Of a stretch of 55,356 bases of DNA, positions 26,724 to 36,129 are shown one piece after another (within the stretch, counting starts at the first letter, position 1; each line of letters opens with the position of its first letter). The notes beneath the pieces were generated by a model that saw only the letters and a list, made by a program, of their open reading frames with translations, did no database searches and had not been told where the DNA came from. Origin of the DNA: Gammaproteobacteria bacterium (GTDB taxonomy: Bacteria; Pseudomonadota; Gammaproteobacteria; JAUIAT01); assembly GCA_030425295.1 (NCBI GenBank), contig JAUIAT010000014.1, positions 1-55,356 on the forward strand, read 5' to 3'. The position numbers were made by a program, and so were the translations under genes.

Positions 26724-27074
26724 TCACGAAGATGCTATACAATCAAGAAGAAAAGCAACTTCGTGTTTTTTTATGTCAGGAATAGATAAAATATCACAGA
26801 AAGATTTTGACGATATAAATTGAACCTTTAGCACCTCTTTTCCCTCGACATATTGGCAAAAAGCCTCACAGGAAGCTATCAAAGCAACAGAACCAGTACA
26901 TCTAAAACAAGCTTTTTCTATTATTCCAGCCTTAACTAAAAACTGCAGCTGCAGCCTGTCGCCAGTAGTATGACTTGAATTTTGAAAGGTTAGAACATCA
27001 GAAGATTGATCCAGCTCACCGGCATGGGCTGGATTATAAAATAAGTTTAGAATCTCTTCTGAATAATTAATCAT
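26724..27074 (-). CDS. IscU-like scaffold homologue lacking all three cluster cysteines
   Basis: A 116-residue protein with the NifU_N/IscU fold pattern: LFYNPAHAGELD, then TTGDRLQLQFLVKAGIIEKA and EKACFRCTGSVALIASCEAF. Aligned by eye to IscU, Cys37 is Thr37, Cys63 is Ser62 and Cys106 is Glu105, while the Asp of CGD and the His before Cys106 are kept. It therefore cannot bind a cluster in the usual way. Its four cysteines are at other places (56, 59, 69, 73), with two more near the C-terminus. It directly follows the aminotransferase gene and is two genes from a cysteine desulfurase, which suggests a role as sulfur-transfer partner or regulator. Confidence 0.75.
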   Translation of the reverse strand: MINYSEEILNLFYNPAHAGELDQSSDVLTFQNSSHTTGDRLQLQFLVKAGIIEKACFRCTGSVALIASCEAFCQYVEGKEVLKVQFISSKSFCDILSIPDIKKHEVAFLLDCIASS

Positions 27075-28166
27075 TTAAGAAATAGCATCTTTTAATGCAG
27101 CCGCTACCTTATCTTGATCATCATGAGTTAAATAAGGATGCATTGGCAAGCTCATTACCCTGCTCGCAGCACGATCAGACATTGGGTAATCCTCATTATA
27201 AAATGACTTATCCTTAAATAAAGGCTGCTTGTTCAGAGAGGCTGGGTAATGCACAGCAGTAGGAACACCAGCTGCTCGCATTACCTCTTGAACAGCATCA
27301 CGATTATCTACTTCAACTGTGTACTGAGCAAAAACACTTTTGCCTCGAGGATCAATTGATGGAACCTTAATAAAATCTCCAAGAATCTTATCGTAATATA
27401 CTGCAGCTTTCTGACGAGATTTAATTTCATCAGGGAAGACTTTCATTTTAGATAAAAGCACAGCCGCCTGAATTGTATCAAAACGCGCATTAAGACCAAG
27501 ACGAACATGCTCGTAACGATTATGCTGCCCATGCACGCGAATTTGGCGCATCTTTTCAGCTAACTCGTCATCATTTGTAAAGCAAGCCCCACCATCACCA
27601 TAGCAACCTAATGGCTTAGATGGAAAAAAACTGGTAGCAGTAATAGTTGCCATTGAACCAACCTTCTTGCCATCAAATGTTGCACCATAACTTTGAGCCG
27701 AATCACCAATTACAGGTATGTTGTGGCGACTTGCTATATCGTTTAGAGCTGTGTAATCAGCAGACTGACCATATAAATCAACGGGTATTATTGCTCTAGT
27801 TTTATCAGTAATTTTCGCTTCAACTTGCGTCATATCCATATTATAAGTAACAGGATCAATATCAACAAAGACTGGAGTTGCTCCAAGAAGCAAGACAACT
27901 TCCGCTGTAGCAAAAAAGCTAAATGCCGGTAGAATAACCTCATCACCATGACTAACACCAAGCGCCATTAGAGCAACCTGTAATGCATCAGTACCGCTAG
28001 AAACAGCTATACAATGCTTAGCGTCACAAAACTTAGCCAGCACACCCTCAAGCTCCATCACCTCATCACCCATGATAAACCTGCCATGATCAAGCACTGC
28101 ATTTATTCTGGATTGTATATCTTTTTGTAAGATCTCATATTGACGACCTAAATCTACAAATTTCAT
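27075..28166 (-). CDS. DegT/DnrJ/EryC1-family PLP aminotransferase (WbpE-like)
   Basis: A 363-residue sugar aminotransferase of the kind that aminates a nucleotide-linked keto-sugar for surface polysaccharide. The PLP-binding Lys is in SFFPSKPLGCYGDGG. Other family motifs are AVSSGTDALQVALMAL, DLYGQSADY and GLNARFDTIQAAVL. WbpE/WlbC (3-amino uronate formation) is the closest match I recall, but the exact substrate is uncertain. It is immediately followed by the IscU-like gene and preceded by the cysteine desulfurase. No dehydrogenase or acetyltransferase partner is in the window. Confidence 0.88.
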   Translation of the reverse strand: MKFVDLGRQYEILQKDIQSRINAVLDHGRFIMGDEVMELEGVLAKFCDAKHCIAVSSGTDALQVALMALGVSHGDEVILPAFSFFATAEVVLLLGATPVFVDIDPVTYNMDMTQVEAKITDKTRAIIPVDLYGQSADYTALNDIASRHNIPVIGDSAQSYGATFDGKKVGSMATITATSFFPSKPLGCYGDGGACFTNDDELAEKMRQIRVHGQHNRYEHVRLGLNARFDTIQAAVLLSKMKVFPDEIKSRQKAAVYYDKILGDFIKVPSIDPRGKSVFAQYTVEVDNRDAVQEVMRAAGVPTAVHYPASLNKQPLFKDKSFYNEDYPMSDRAASRVMSLPMHPYLTHDDQDKVAAALKDAIS

Positions 28167-28178
28167 TATTTTCCTACC

Positions 28179-29345
28179 TTAGCCTTTCGGCAGACCGATC
28201 TCTTGTAACCATTTGACGGTATTCTGTATATATTGAGCACAATAGTCAACCTCTTCCTCGGTTGTAAAACGCCCAATAGAGATTCTGATGGCGGTATCCG
28301 CCAACAAATCAGGAACTCCCATCGCCCTTAAAACATATGATGGCTCAACCGTTGATGAGGTGCAGGCCGAACCAGAGGAAACCGCTATATCTTTTAGCGC
28401 AAAGATCAAAGACTCGCCATTCAAACCCTCAAAACAAACATTCAAATTATTACCAATTCTATTTTCTAAATCCCCATTTAGTCTGATGCCCTCAATATTT
28501 TTAAGCTGAAGCCAAAGTTTGTTTCTAAGTTTAACTAATCTATCTTGCTCTTCACCCATTTCATTTAATGCAAGCTTACAAGCCTCACCAAAGCCAACTA
28601 TCTGATGCGTAGGAAGAGTACCAGGACGAACACCTTGCTCCTGGCCACCTCCAAAAATTACAGGCTGAATACGCACTTTGGGCTTTTGCTTTATATACAA
28701 AGCACCAACGCCTTTGGGACCATAGATTTTATGCGCGGTTAAAGACAACAAATCAATTGGTATTTTTTTCAAATCAATTGGTAACTTTCCTGCTGCCTGA
28801 GAAGCATCAACATGCAACAAAACTCCGCTTGCGGAAGTTATTGCAGCATAACCCTCAACATCTTGAATTGTGCCTATTTCATTATTTACATACATTAGTG
28901 ATACTAAAATAGTATCATCACGAATCGCTTCACTAAGTGAACTAGCCGACACCAAACCATTCTCATCAGGTTTAAGATAAGTGACCTCAAATCCTTCTCT
29001 TTCTAGCTGCCTAAAAACGTCCAGAACAGCCTTATGCTCAATCTCTGATGTTATTAAATGCTTACCTCGACGCTGGTGAAAAAGCGCAGCGCCCCTGATT
29101 GCTAAATTATCTGACTCAGTGGCACCAGAAGTAAAAAAAACTTCGAAGGGCTCTGCATTTATAAGTTTCGCAACATTTTTCCTTGCTTTTTCAACTGCAG
29201 CACTTGCCTGGATGCCAAACCTATGTGTCGAAGATGAAGGATTACCAAAGCAACCATCAACATCCATATATTTAACCACCTCATTAACAACTCTCTTATC
29301 CATAGGCGTCGTCGACATATAATCGAGGTATATAGGCGTATTCAT
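28179..29345 (-). CDS. Cysteine desulfurase, IscS/NifS family
   Basis: A PLP enzyme that releases sulfur from cysteine for Fe-S clusters and tRNA thiolation. In the 388-residue product the PLP Lys is in SLTAHKIYGPKGVGAL, and the catalytic Cys is in SSGSACTSSTVEPSYVL on the long mobile loop of class I enzymes. The N-terminus is IYLDYMSTTPMD. The C-terminal segment with which E. coli IscS contacts IscU is shorter and different. The start overlaps the trmJ stop as ATGA, so the two are coupled. Whether it is the main IscS or a second copy cannot be told here. Confidence 0.92.
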   Translation of the reverse strand: MNTPIYLDYMSTTPMDKRVVNEVVKYMDVDGCFGNPSSSTHRFGIQASAAVEKARKNVAKLINAEPFEVFFTSGATESDNLAIRGAALFHQRRGKHLITSEIEHKAVLDVFRQLEREGFEVTYLKPDENGLVSASSLSEAIRDDTILVSLMYVNNEIGTIQDVEGYAAITSASGVLLHVDASQAAGKLPIDLKKIPIDLLSLTAHKIYGPKGVGALYIKQKPKVRIQPVIFGGGQEQGVRPGTLPTHQIVGFGEACKLALNEMGEEQDRLVKLRNKLWLQLKNIEGIRLNGDLENRIGNNLNVCFEGLNGESLIFALKDIAVSSGSACTSSTVEPSYVLRAMGVPDLLADTAIRISIGRFTTEEEVDYCAQYIQNTVKWLQEIGLPKG

Positions 29346-30067
29346 TTCATTTTCCTTTCCATGGCAGTTAAGATTCCACGCAAAATATTAACTTCATTTT
29401 GATCGATTCTAGACCTATTAAAGATCCTCTTGATACGCTGCATAATCATTCTTGGGTTACTACGATCAATAAACTCCAAATCGGTTAAAACCTTTTCAAG
29501 ATGCACATAAAATTTATTCAAATCAGACTGCGGAGCCCACGGCACATGTTCCTCATGATATTCAGGCTGCTTATATTTTCCTAAATTTTGATATAACTCA
29601 TAAGTTACAACTTGAACTGCCTGAGCCAGGTTTAAAGATGGATGTTCAGGATTTGCCGGGATCCATAACTGATGTTGCCCAAGCATTAATTCTTCATTTG
29701 TTAACCCAGTGCGCTCATTACCAAAAACAAATGCTATTTTGGCAGTTGATGGCTCATCTTTAATTAAGTCAATACACTCTTTTGGCGTCACCAAAGTCCA
29801 TGGCAAGCGTCTATTACGACTACTAACTGAAAATACCCATTCACAATCAGCCACGGCTTCTTCTAATGTTGAAACCACAGCTGCATTTTCGAGAATATCT
29901 TCAGAGCCTGACGCCCTAATAGTAGCCTCTTCATTTGGGAAAGAAGCGGGATCAACAAGCACCAGCTGACTTAATCCCATATTCTTAACGGCACGTGCTG
30001 CAGCACCTATATTACCTGGGTGCGAGGTACGAACCATAACGATCTTAATATCTTTATTTAATGACAT
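29342..30067 (-). CDS. trmJ: tRNA (cytidine/uridine-32-2'-O)-methyltransferase TrmJ
   Basis: A SPOUT-family methyltransferase of 241 residues. The trefoil-knot motifs are HPGNIGAAARAVKNMG, FVFGNERTGLTNEE and PSLNLAQAVQVVTYEL. It 2'-O-methylates position 32 of several tRNAs. In many gammaproteobacteria trmJ precedes iscR-iscS-iscU; here the desulfurase follows directly without iscR. Confidence 0.93.
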   Translation of the reverse strand: MSLNKDIKIVMVRTSHPGNIGAAARAVKNMGLSQLVLVDPASFPNEEATIRASGSEDILENAAVVSTLEEAVADCEWVFSVSSRNRRLPWTLVTPKECIDLIKDEPSTAKIAFVFGNERTGLTNEELMLGQHQLWIPANPEHPSLNLAQAVQVVTYELYQNLGKYKQPEYHEEHVPWAPQSDLNKFYVHLEKVLTDLEFIDRSNPRMIMQRIKRIFNRSRIDQNEVNILRGILTAMERKMK

Positions 30068-30077
30068 AGAAACTTCT

Positions 30078-30968
30078 TTAGGATAACTCTGTATTCACAT
30101 ATTTTTTAAGATAATTTTTAAACCTTTCCCCAAGCTCTGGATGCTTTATACCATGCTCAACGGTAGCCTTTAAATAACCTAGCTTGCTTCCACAATCGTG
30201 TCTTTTTTCTTCAAGCTTATAAGCATACAGACCTTCCTCTGGGATCAACTTAACCAAAGCATCTGTAAGCTGAATTTCACCACCAGCCCCAGGCTTAATG
30301 TCCTTTAACCAATCAAATACTTTAGGTGAAAGAACATAACGACCCACTGCAGCCAGAGTCGATGGAGCCTGACTCATAGAGGGCTTTTCGATCATCGTGC
30401 TGACCTTTGCACTAGATAAAAAATCACCTTCAACACCCAGTATTCCGTATTTGCTGACCTCTTCCTTAGCGACATCAAGGCAGGCCAAAACTGAAGCATT
30501 ATGTTTATTATAAAGCTTAATCATTTCTGACAACGGATTACAACTTACCCGCTCAACTAACTCGTCAGCAAGCAACACCACAAAAGGCTCGTAGTTAACA
30601 ACACTAGATGCACATAATACCGCATGCCCCAAACCTAAAGCCTCAGGCTGCCTCACATAGACACAACTCACTCCCTTAGGAATAATATCCCTAACCATTG
30701 CAAGAACTTCATCCTTACCACGCTCAGCAAGTTTAGCCTCTAACTCGTAATTTTTATCAAAATGATCCTCTATTGGGCGCTTGCTCATACTGGTTACAAA
30801 AATAAGTTCAGTTATACCGGCATCGATCGCCTCTTCAACTGCATATTGAATAAGCGGCTTATCAACCACTGGCAACATTTCTTTAGGGTTAGCTTTAGTA
30901 GCTGGCAAAAATCTTGTACCCATACCCGCAACAGGAAATACTGCTTTTTTAATTTTATTCTGATTCAA
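30078..30968 (-). CDS. galU: UTP-glucose-1-phosphate uridylyltransferase
   Basis: Makes UDP-glucose from UTP and glucose-1-phosphate for envelope sugars. Motifs are the nucleotidyl-transferase loop FPVAGMGTRFLPATKANPKE and VVDKPLIQYAVEEA. I start it at a TTG at 30968 (296 residues; E. coli has 302). An AGGAG lies seven bases before that TTG, and the TTG overlaps the lapB TGA as TTGA. The longer frame would begin inside lapB. This is a coupled start with a rare codon. Confidence 0.93.
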   Translation of the reverse strand: MNQNKIKKAVFPVAGMGTRFLPATKANPKEMLPVVDKPLIQYAVEEAIDAGITELIFVTSMSKRPIEDHFDKNYELEAKLAERGKDEVLAMVRDIIPKGVSCVYVRQPEALGLGHAVLCASSVVNYEPFVVLLADELVERVSCNPLSEMIKLYNKHNASVLACLDVAKEEVSKYGILGVEGDFLSSAKVSTMIEKPSMSQAPSTLAAVGRYVLSPKVFDWLKDIKPGAGGEIQLTDALVKLIPEEGLYAYKLEEKRHDCGSKLGYLKATVEHGIKHPELGERFKNYLKKYVNTELS

Positions 30969-32140
30969 TTCCACTCTCCTACAAGTCCATGCACAGCCTT
31001 TATCGTATTCCAATGCTTACAACTAGGGCAGTGCCAATACAATGATTGGTAAGCAAAGCCGCATTGCTGACAACGATAATTAGGCCTATGCATTAAAAGC
31101 TGATCAGTCAGCTCACGAAGGATAACAAGCTTATCACGAGAATCATCTTTCGCGTAAATAATATACAAATCAATAAGTTGATTCAATCCCTCAAGTGATG
31201 GGTACTGCCTAATCATTCTTCCTAAGTATTCAAGAGCATCCTTTTCACCACTGTAACGAGAAATATACTCAGTAATAGTCAAAAGAACTGACGCACTTGG
31301 ATGTCTCTCAAAATAATCCTGAAGAGCTTTAATCAATCCTGGCAAATCTTTTAATTGCTCATAGGTAGCACACAACAAAGGCAGAACTTCACTAATGTAA
31401 GCAGGGTCCTGATCTTTAACCTTCTCTAACAATTTGATAGCCTGCTTTGGATAGCCTCGATCAAGCTCAAGCTGAGCAAGTAATAGATTAGCTCTGACGC
31501 AATACTTATCAACAGCCAAAGCTTTTTTTAAAAATCTACGAGCTTGTTCCCAGTGAGATTCAGAATGAGCCTCTTCCGCAAGAGCACAGTAATAATGTGC
31601 CATAGCTGGATAAATTTCATTATCACCAGATGCAGCTATTTTCTCAGCAATCTCGGAAGCCTTACGCCATTGTTTTTGCTGCGTATAAATATCTAATAAA
31701 GATTGCAGGCTCGTCCAACCCTGAGCGCTATCATTAACCAGCTTACGGAATATTTGCTCCGCCCTATCTAGAACCCCTGCACTATAATAGTCTTTAGCAA
31801 GCTCAGAAAGAGCAGCCATTCTTTGCCTCTCGTCTAACTGAGGCCGAGCAATTAAATTTTGATGGATTCTGGTTGCACGAGACACCTCACCCTGACGCCT
31901 AAACAAACTTCCTAAAGCTAAGTGCGTTTCAACCGTATCACTATCTACTTCTAAAAGTTTTATAAATACATCTACCGCCTTATCTGACTGCTCATTAATC
32001 AAATAATTAAGGCCTACCAAATAATCTTTGGGAAGTCTGCGCAAACTATCATCTGGATTTTTTTGGCGCGTCTTATACCCCATTATCCAGCCCGTAGCAG
32101 CAGATATAGGCAATAAGAGGAATAATAAATCTAGAACCAT
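30965..32140 (-). CDS. lapB: LapB (YciM), TPR regulator of lipopolysaccharide synthesis
   Basis: LapB works with FtsH to degrade LpxC and so sets LPS synthesis. The 391-residue product (E. coli 389) has an N-terminal membrane helix (LDLLFLLLPISAATGWIM), a series of TPRs, and a C-terminal rubredoxin-type metal knuckle with two pairs of cysteines (YRCQQCGFAYQ, HCPSCKHWN). It lies three bases after lapA, the standard pair, and is coupled to galU. Confidence 0.95.
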   Translation of the reverse strand: MVLDLLFLLLPISAATGWIMGYKTRQKNPDDSLRRLPKDYLVGLNYLINEQSDKAVDVFIKLLEVDSDTVETHLALGSLFRRQGEVSRATRIHQNLIARPQLDERQRMAALSELAKDYYSAGVLDRAEQIFRKLVNDSAQGWTSLQSLLDIYTQQKQWRKASEIAEKIAASGDNEIYPAMAHYYCALAEEAHSESHWEQARRFLKKALAVDKYCVRANLLLAQLELDRGYPKQAIKLLEKVKDQDPAYISEVLPLLCATYEQLKDLPGLIKALQDYFERHPSASVLLTITEYISRYSGEKDALEYLGRMIRQYPSLEGLNQLIDLYIIYAKDDSRDKLVILRELTDQLLMHRPNYRCQQCGFAYQSLYWHCPSCKHWNTIKAVHGLVGEWN

Positions 32141-32143
32141 AGA

Positions 32144-32440
32144 CTAATGCTCGTCTTTTATTGGGATATTACGAAGATTCTCCACTTCATTCTCAGCTTG
32201 AGTTGCCCGAGCATTTATTTTCTTATTTTCTCGCTTTAATCGAAAAATAGAACGAAGTGAAACCAGCCATCCAAGCATAATACCAATTATGACACTAATT
32301 AAGACGATAACCGACAGAGGAATATCTTTGACACCAATGTAATATTTAAGGTGAACAGGATGTGCGTTCAATGTTGCAAACACAAGACCAAGAAAACCAA
32401 TTACTGATAAAAGAATATAATTGACTAGGCGCACAACCAA
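32144..32440 (-). CDS. lapA: LapA (YciS) inner-membrane protein
   Basis: A 98-residue protein with two transmembrane helices (LLSVIGFLGLVFATLNA and VIVLISVIIGIMLGWLV) and a charged coiled-coil C-terminus (RLKRENKKINARATQAENEV). This is the LapA-domain layout, and the pairing with lapB supports the name. It heads the lapA-lapB-galU-trmJ-desulfurase transcript. Confidence 0.9.
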   Translation of the reverse strand: MVVRLVNYILLSVIGFLGLVFATLNAHPVHLKYYIGVKDIPLSVIVLISVIIGIMLGWLVSLRSIFRLKRENKKINARATQAENEVENLRNIPIKDEH

Positions 32441-32605
32441 ACCTCACTAAAAAAGAATAAAAAATCCCCTACCTTTATAGAGAAAACTTAGGGCACTTGT
32501 CAAACTGTGTCTTCAATAAATTAGTTAGGGCTTACTGCCAATTGCGTAAAGACTATTAAACCAATAAACTAACCTCATATCTATTTACATAAAAGCAATA
32601 AACAA

Positions 32606-35600
32606 ATGAGCTTTATTCCAAAAGACAATCCGCAACGCGAAGAGGCACTGGACCCTACCAGATCCTTTATCGTCCAGGCTCCAGCAGGATCAGGAAAAAC
32701 TGAACTGCTAACCAGACGCTTTCTAAAACTCCTAGGATGCGCGTGCAATGAGCCAGAAGAAATAATAGCTATCACTTTTACACGTAAAGCCGCATCTGAA
32801 ATGCGTGAAAGGATTATTAAATCACTTGAAAAAGGTATGCTACCACCTCCCTCACCAGATCAACCATCATATGTTAGCTGGCAATTAGCCCAATCTGTCC
32901 TCAAACAAAATAAAATTAAAAACTGGCAACTACTTAATACTCCTAGTCGATTGCGCATAATGACAATTGATTCACTATGCGCAAACTTAACCAGACAAAT
33001 GCCAATTACCTCACAATTCGGCTGCCAACCAATGATTACCGATGACTCCAGATCTCTATATTCAGAGGCTGCAAGAAATCTATTTAACTCTCTAACATCT
33101 GAGGAAGACCCCGCCAACAATCCACTAAAAGATTTGCTTCTACACCTAGACAACCAAGCAACAAGATTAGAAGTTTTATTTATCAATATGTTAAGCCATC
33201 GCGACCAGTGGCTAGGCTTAATTCATTCAGGGCACCAAAGAGAAGCCTTAGAAAACTGTCTATATAACTGTCAGATAACTTCAGCACAAAACTGTCTAGA
33301 TGAATGCCCGAAAGAATTATTACCCGAAATTTGCAAGCTAGCTGAATTTTCCTCCAACCAACTCATGATAGCTACCCCTTTGATCGATGAAAATAATTTA
33401 ACCTTTGAAAACTGGCAACAAATTTCTACCTTACTACTTGGTAGTAATAATACGTGGCGTAAAAGCGTCAACCAACGCCAGGGTTTTCCTGCAGCAAGCA
33501 GCACAAGCGATCCAGAACTTAAAAATATTCTAAAAGTTATGAAGGCTCGAGTTTCGTCACTTCTAGAACAACTTCACACCGAAGATAAATTTCGCCAAGC
33601 GCTTGAGGATATAAAATTTGTCCCACCAAGTGAATACACAGAGCAACAGTGGGATCTGCTAACCAATTTATTTAAACTAATGCCAAGACTCGTTGCTGAA
33701 CTTATGTTAGTTTTCAAACAGCAAAGATCTGTAGATTTTATCGAAGTGGCAATGAGAGCTCAGCAAGCCTTGGGCAGTTCCGACAACCCAACTGACTTAG
33801 CGCTACGTTTAGATTACAAAATACAACATCTTTTGGTTGACGAATTCCAAGATACATCAGTAACTCAGTTCCGCTTATTTCATCATTTAACTGAAAACTG
33901 GCACCCAGATGATCATCGAACCATATTTTTAGTTGGTGACCCGATGCAATCTATATATAGATTCCGCCAAGCTGAAGTAGGACTTTTCCTTAACGTCTGG
34001 GAAAACGGTTTTGGGAACATCCCCATTAATAGCTTAAGATTAAATACCAACTTTAGATCTCATCCAGATGTTATTCACTGGCTTAATAAGAAATTCGACA
34101 TTCTCTTCCCTGAAAAACCAGATATCAAACTTGGTGCTGTACCATTTTCTTTTGCAACTCCAGGTGTTAAAGAAGAAAAAAGGATTAGCGATATAAGAGT
34201 TATCGCAATAAAAAATGGAACTCCTGAAACTGAAGCAGAAAAAATTTGTCACCTTATAAAAGAGAAACACGAGACCAAACCCGGATCATCAATTGCAATT
34301 TTAGTTAGATCAAGAACACATCTACCACCTATTATTAATGCTTTACAACGGGCAAATATTAACTACCAAGGCACTGAAATTGAGACGTTATCAGATCGTG
34401 CAATCATTCAGGACTTATATTCACTAACCCGTGCAATGCTCCATCCAGCTGACCGCGTAGCATGGCTTTCCCTCCTCCGCGCTCCCTGGTGCGGGCTCTC
34501 CATGAAAGATATTTATCAAATTTCAACTTTAGATAGTGAGGCCCCAATTTGGCAGAACATCAATAATCTGAATACTAACCTGTTATCTGAAGGAGCACCA
34601 GCAAGACTAAATAGACTTAAAGAAATACTAAATATCAGTATAAATCAGCGTGGACGCTACCCTTTGCGACAATGGATTAAATGGACATGGGAGACACTAG
34701 GGGGCCCGGCTTGTATCAACAATTCAAACGACCTAAACAATGCTAATAGATTTTTTGAGTTATTGGAGCAACTTGAGAAGTCTGGAGATATATCTGATTT
34801 CAGTAATTTCGAAACAAAATTGCATCAATTATACGCAGCAACTGATCCTAAAGCTGATAGCAGCCTACAAATCATGACCATTCACAAATCTAAAGGTTTA
34901 GAATTCGATACCGTAATATTACCGGCGTTGGATAGATCACCGCGCCCAGAGTCAGCAAAACTTTTGAGGTGGCTGGAAATCACTCGTGAAGATAACGAGG
35001 CAGATATAATTATCGCACCAATTCAAGCTCGCAATGAATCTGACCCTATCTATAAATACTTGATGAGAGAGGAACGCAAGTGCTCACGTAACGAATTACT
35101 TCGACTTTGCTACGTTGCAGCAACTCGCGCCAAAGACAACATATATTTAACAGCTTGCACAACCGACAAAAACCCTGCAGCTAACAGCTTACTAGAGCTA
35201 ATGTATCCAGCATTAGAAAAAGAAGTTCAAAACAGTCAAATTAATGAAGAAACAATTCAAGATAAAGAAGAAAAAATTAAAACATCTGATCAATTAATAA
35301 TAGAGAGATTAAGCGATAGCTGGACCCCTCCTATTGATTCAACTCCAATCTACCAAATAACAACACCAACCAAGTTTGAGCAAGATGAAGAAGAAAACCA
35401 GGAAAATAAGAGCCAAAGAATTGTAGGCACTATAGTCCATAACTATTTGCAAAAAATTGCAGAGCAAGGCCTTGAGTCTTGGTCTGCGTCTAGGATTGAT
35501 AAGTGTAAAAATAAATGGCGCAACGATTTAATTGAAGCTGGGTTTTATAGCGATATAGAGAATCAAATCCTTGTAATTCGCAATGCATTAGTTTCGGCTA

Positions 35601-35953
35601 TAACGGATGACACTGGAAGATGGATTTTAGATAAGCATCAAGAATCACAGGCCGAATATGCTATTACTGTAGCTATTGGTGACTCATGGCAAAATTATAT
35701 TATTGATAGAACTTTTATTGATAATGATGAACGCTGGATTATTGACTACAAAACTACGGCACCCAAGCCTGGGGTGAAATTAGAAACTTTTCTAGCAGAG
35801 CAAAAACAAAACTACCAATTACAATTACAAAACTATGCTGAAACACTAAGAAAAATAGATAGCAGAAAAATTAGAGTAGGGCTTTATTTTCCTCTCATAG
35901 CACATTGTTTAAAATGGGATTTTGAAGAACATACAAACGACATAGCCCAATAA
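32606..35953 (+). CDS. AddA-like UvrD-family helicase with C-terminal nuclease domain
   Basis: An 1115-residue superfamily 1 helicase. The Walker A is VQAPAGSGKTELLTRRF near residue 23-39, with motif Ia AITFTRKAASEMRER. Walker B is LLVDEFQDTS and motif III is LVGDPMQSIYRFRQAE. The C-terminal helicase motifs are MTIHKSKGLEFDTVILP and LCYVAATRA. Near residue 1050, ERWIIDYKTT is the core of a PD-(D/E)XK nuclease. This is the AddA layout used to resect double-strand breaks. The usual partner AddB is not adjacent and is not in the window. It is the only gene on its strand here, between lapA and a hypothetical gene. Confidence 0.9.
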   Translation: MSFIPKDNPQREEALDPTRSFIVQAPAGSGKTELLTRRFLKLLGCACNEPEEIIAITFTRKAASEMRERIIKSLEKGMLPPPSPDQPSYVSWQLAQSVLKQNKIKNWQLLNTPSRLRIMTIDSLCANLTRQMPITSQFGCQPMITDDSRSLYSEAARNLFNSLTSEEDPANNPLKDLLLHLDNQATRLEVLFINMLSHRDQWLGLIHSGHQREALENCLYNCQITSAQNCLDECPKELLPEICKLAEFSSNQLMIATPLIDENNLTFENWQQISTLLLGSNNTWRKSVNQRQGFPAASSTSDPELKNILKVMKARVSSLLEQLHTEDKFRQALEDIKFVPPSEYTEQQWDLLTNLFKLMPRLVAELMLVFKQQRSVDFIEVAMRAQQALGSSDNPTDLALRLDYKIQHLLVDEFQDTSVTQFRLFHHLTENWHPDDHRTIFLVGDPMQSIYRFRQAEVGLFLNVWENGFGNIPINSLRLNTNFRSHPDVIHWLNKKFDILFPEKPDIKLGAVPFSFATPGVKEEKRISDIRVIAIKNGTPETEAEKICHLIKEKHETKPGSSIAILVRSRTHLPPIINALQRANINYQGTEIETLSDRAIIQDLYSLTRAMLHPADRVAWLSLLRAPWCGLSMKDIYQISTLDSEAPIWQNINNLNTNLLSEGAPARLNRLKEILNISINQRGRYPLRQWIKWTWETLGGPACINNSNDLNNANRFFELLEQLEKSGDISDFSNFETKLHQLYAATDPKADSSLQIMTIHKSKGLEFDTVILPALDRSPRPESAKLLRWLEITREDNEADIIIAPIQARNESDPIYKYLMREERKCSRNELLRLCYVAATRAKDNIYLTACTTDKNPAANSLLELMYPALEKEVQNSQINEETIQDKEEKIKTSDQLIIERLSDSWTPPIDSTPIYQITTPTKFEQDEEENQENKSQRIVGTIVHNYLQKIAEQGLESWSASRIDKCKNKWRNDLIEAGFYSDIENQILVIRNALVSAITDDTGRWILDKHQESQAEYAITVAIGDSWQNYIIDRTFIDNDERWIIDYKTTAPKPGVKLETFLAEQKQNYQLQLQNYAETLRKIDSRKIRVGLYFPLIAHCLKWDFEEHTNDIAQ

Positions 35954-36129
35954 CATATAAGCCCTATTTCAATTAGTTTCACAAATCCAAAATCAACCAA
36001 AAGATTCAACACCTACAAAATACTTAAGGATATTAAAGACTTATATTTCACAACCAAAACATTTGACAAAAACATACACAATACCTACAATTCGATCATC
36101 ATTTCAAATAAAACTCAAACGAGACAAAA

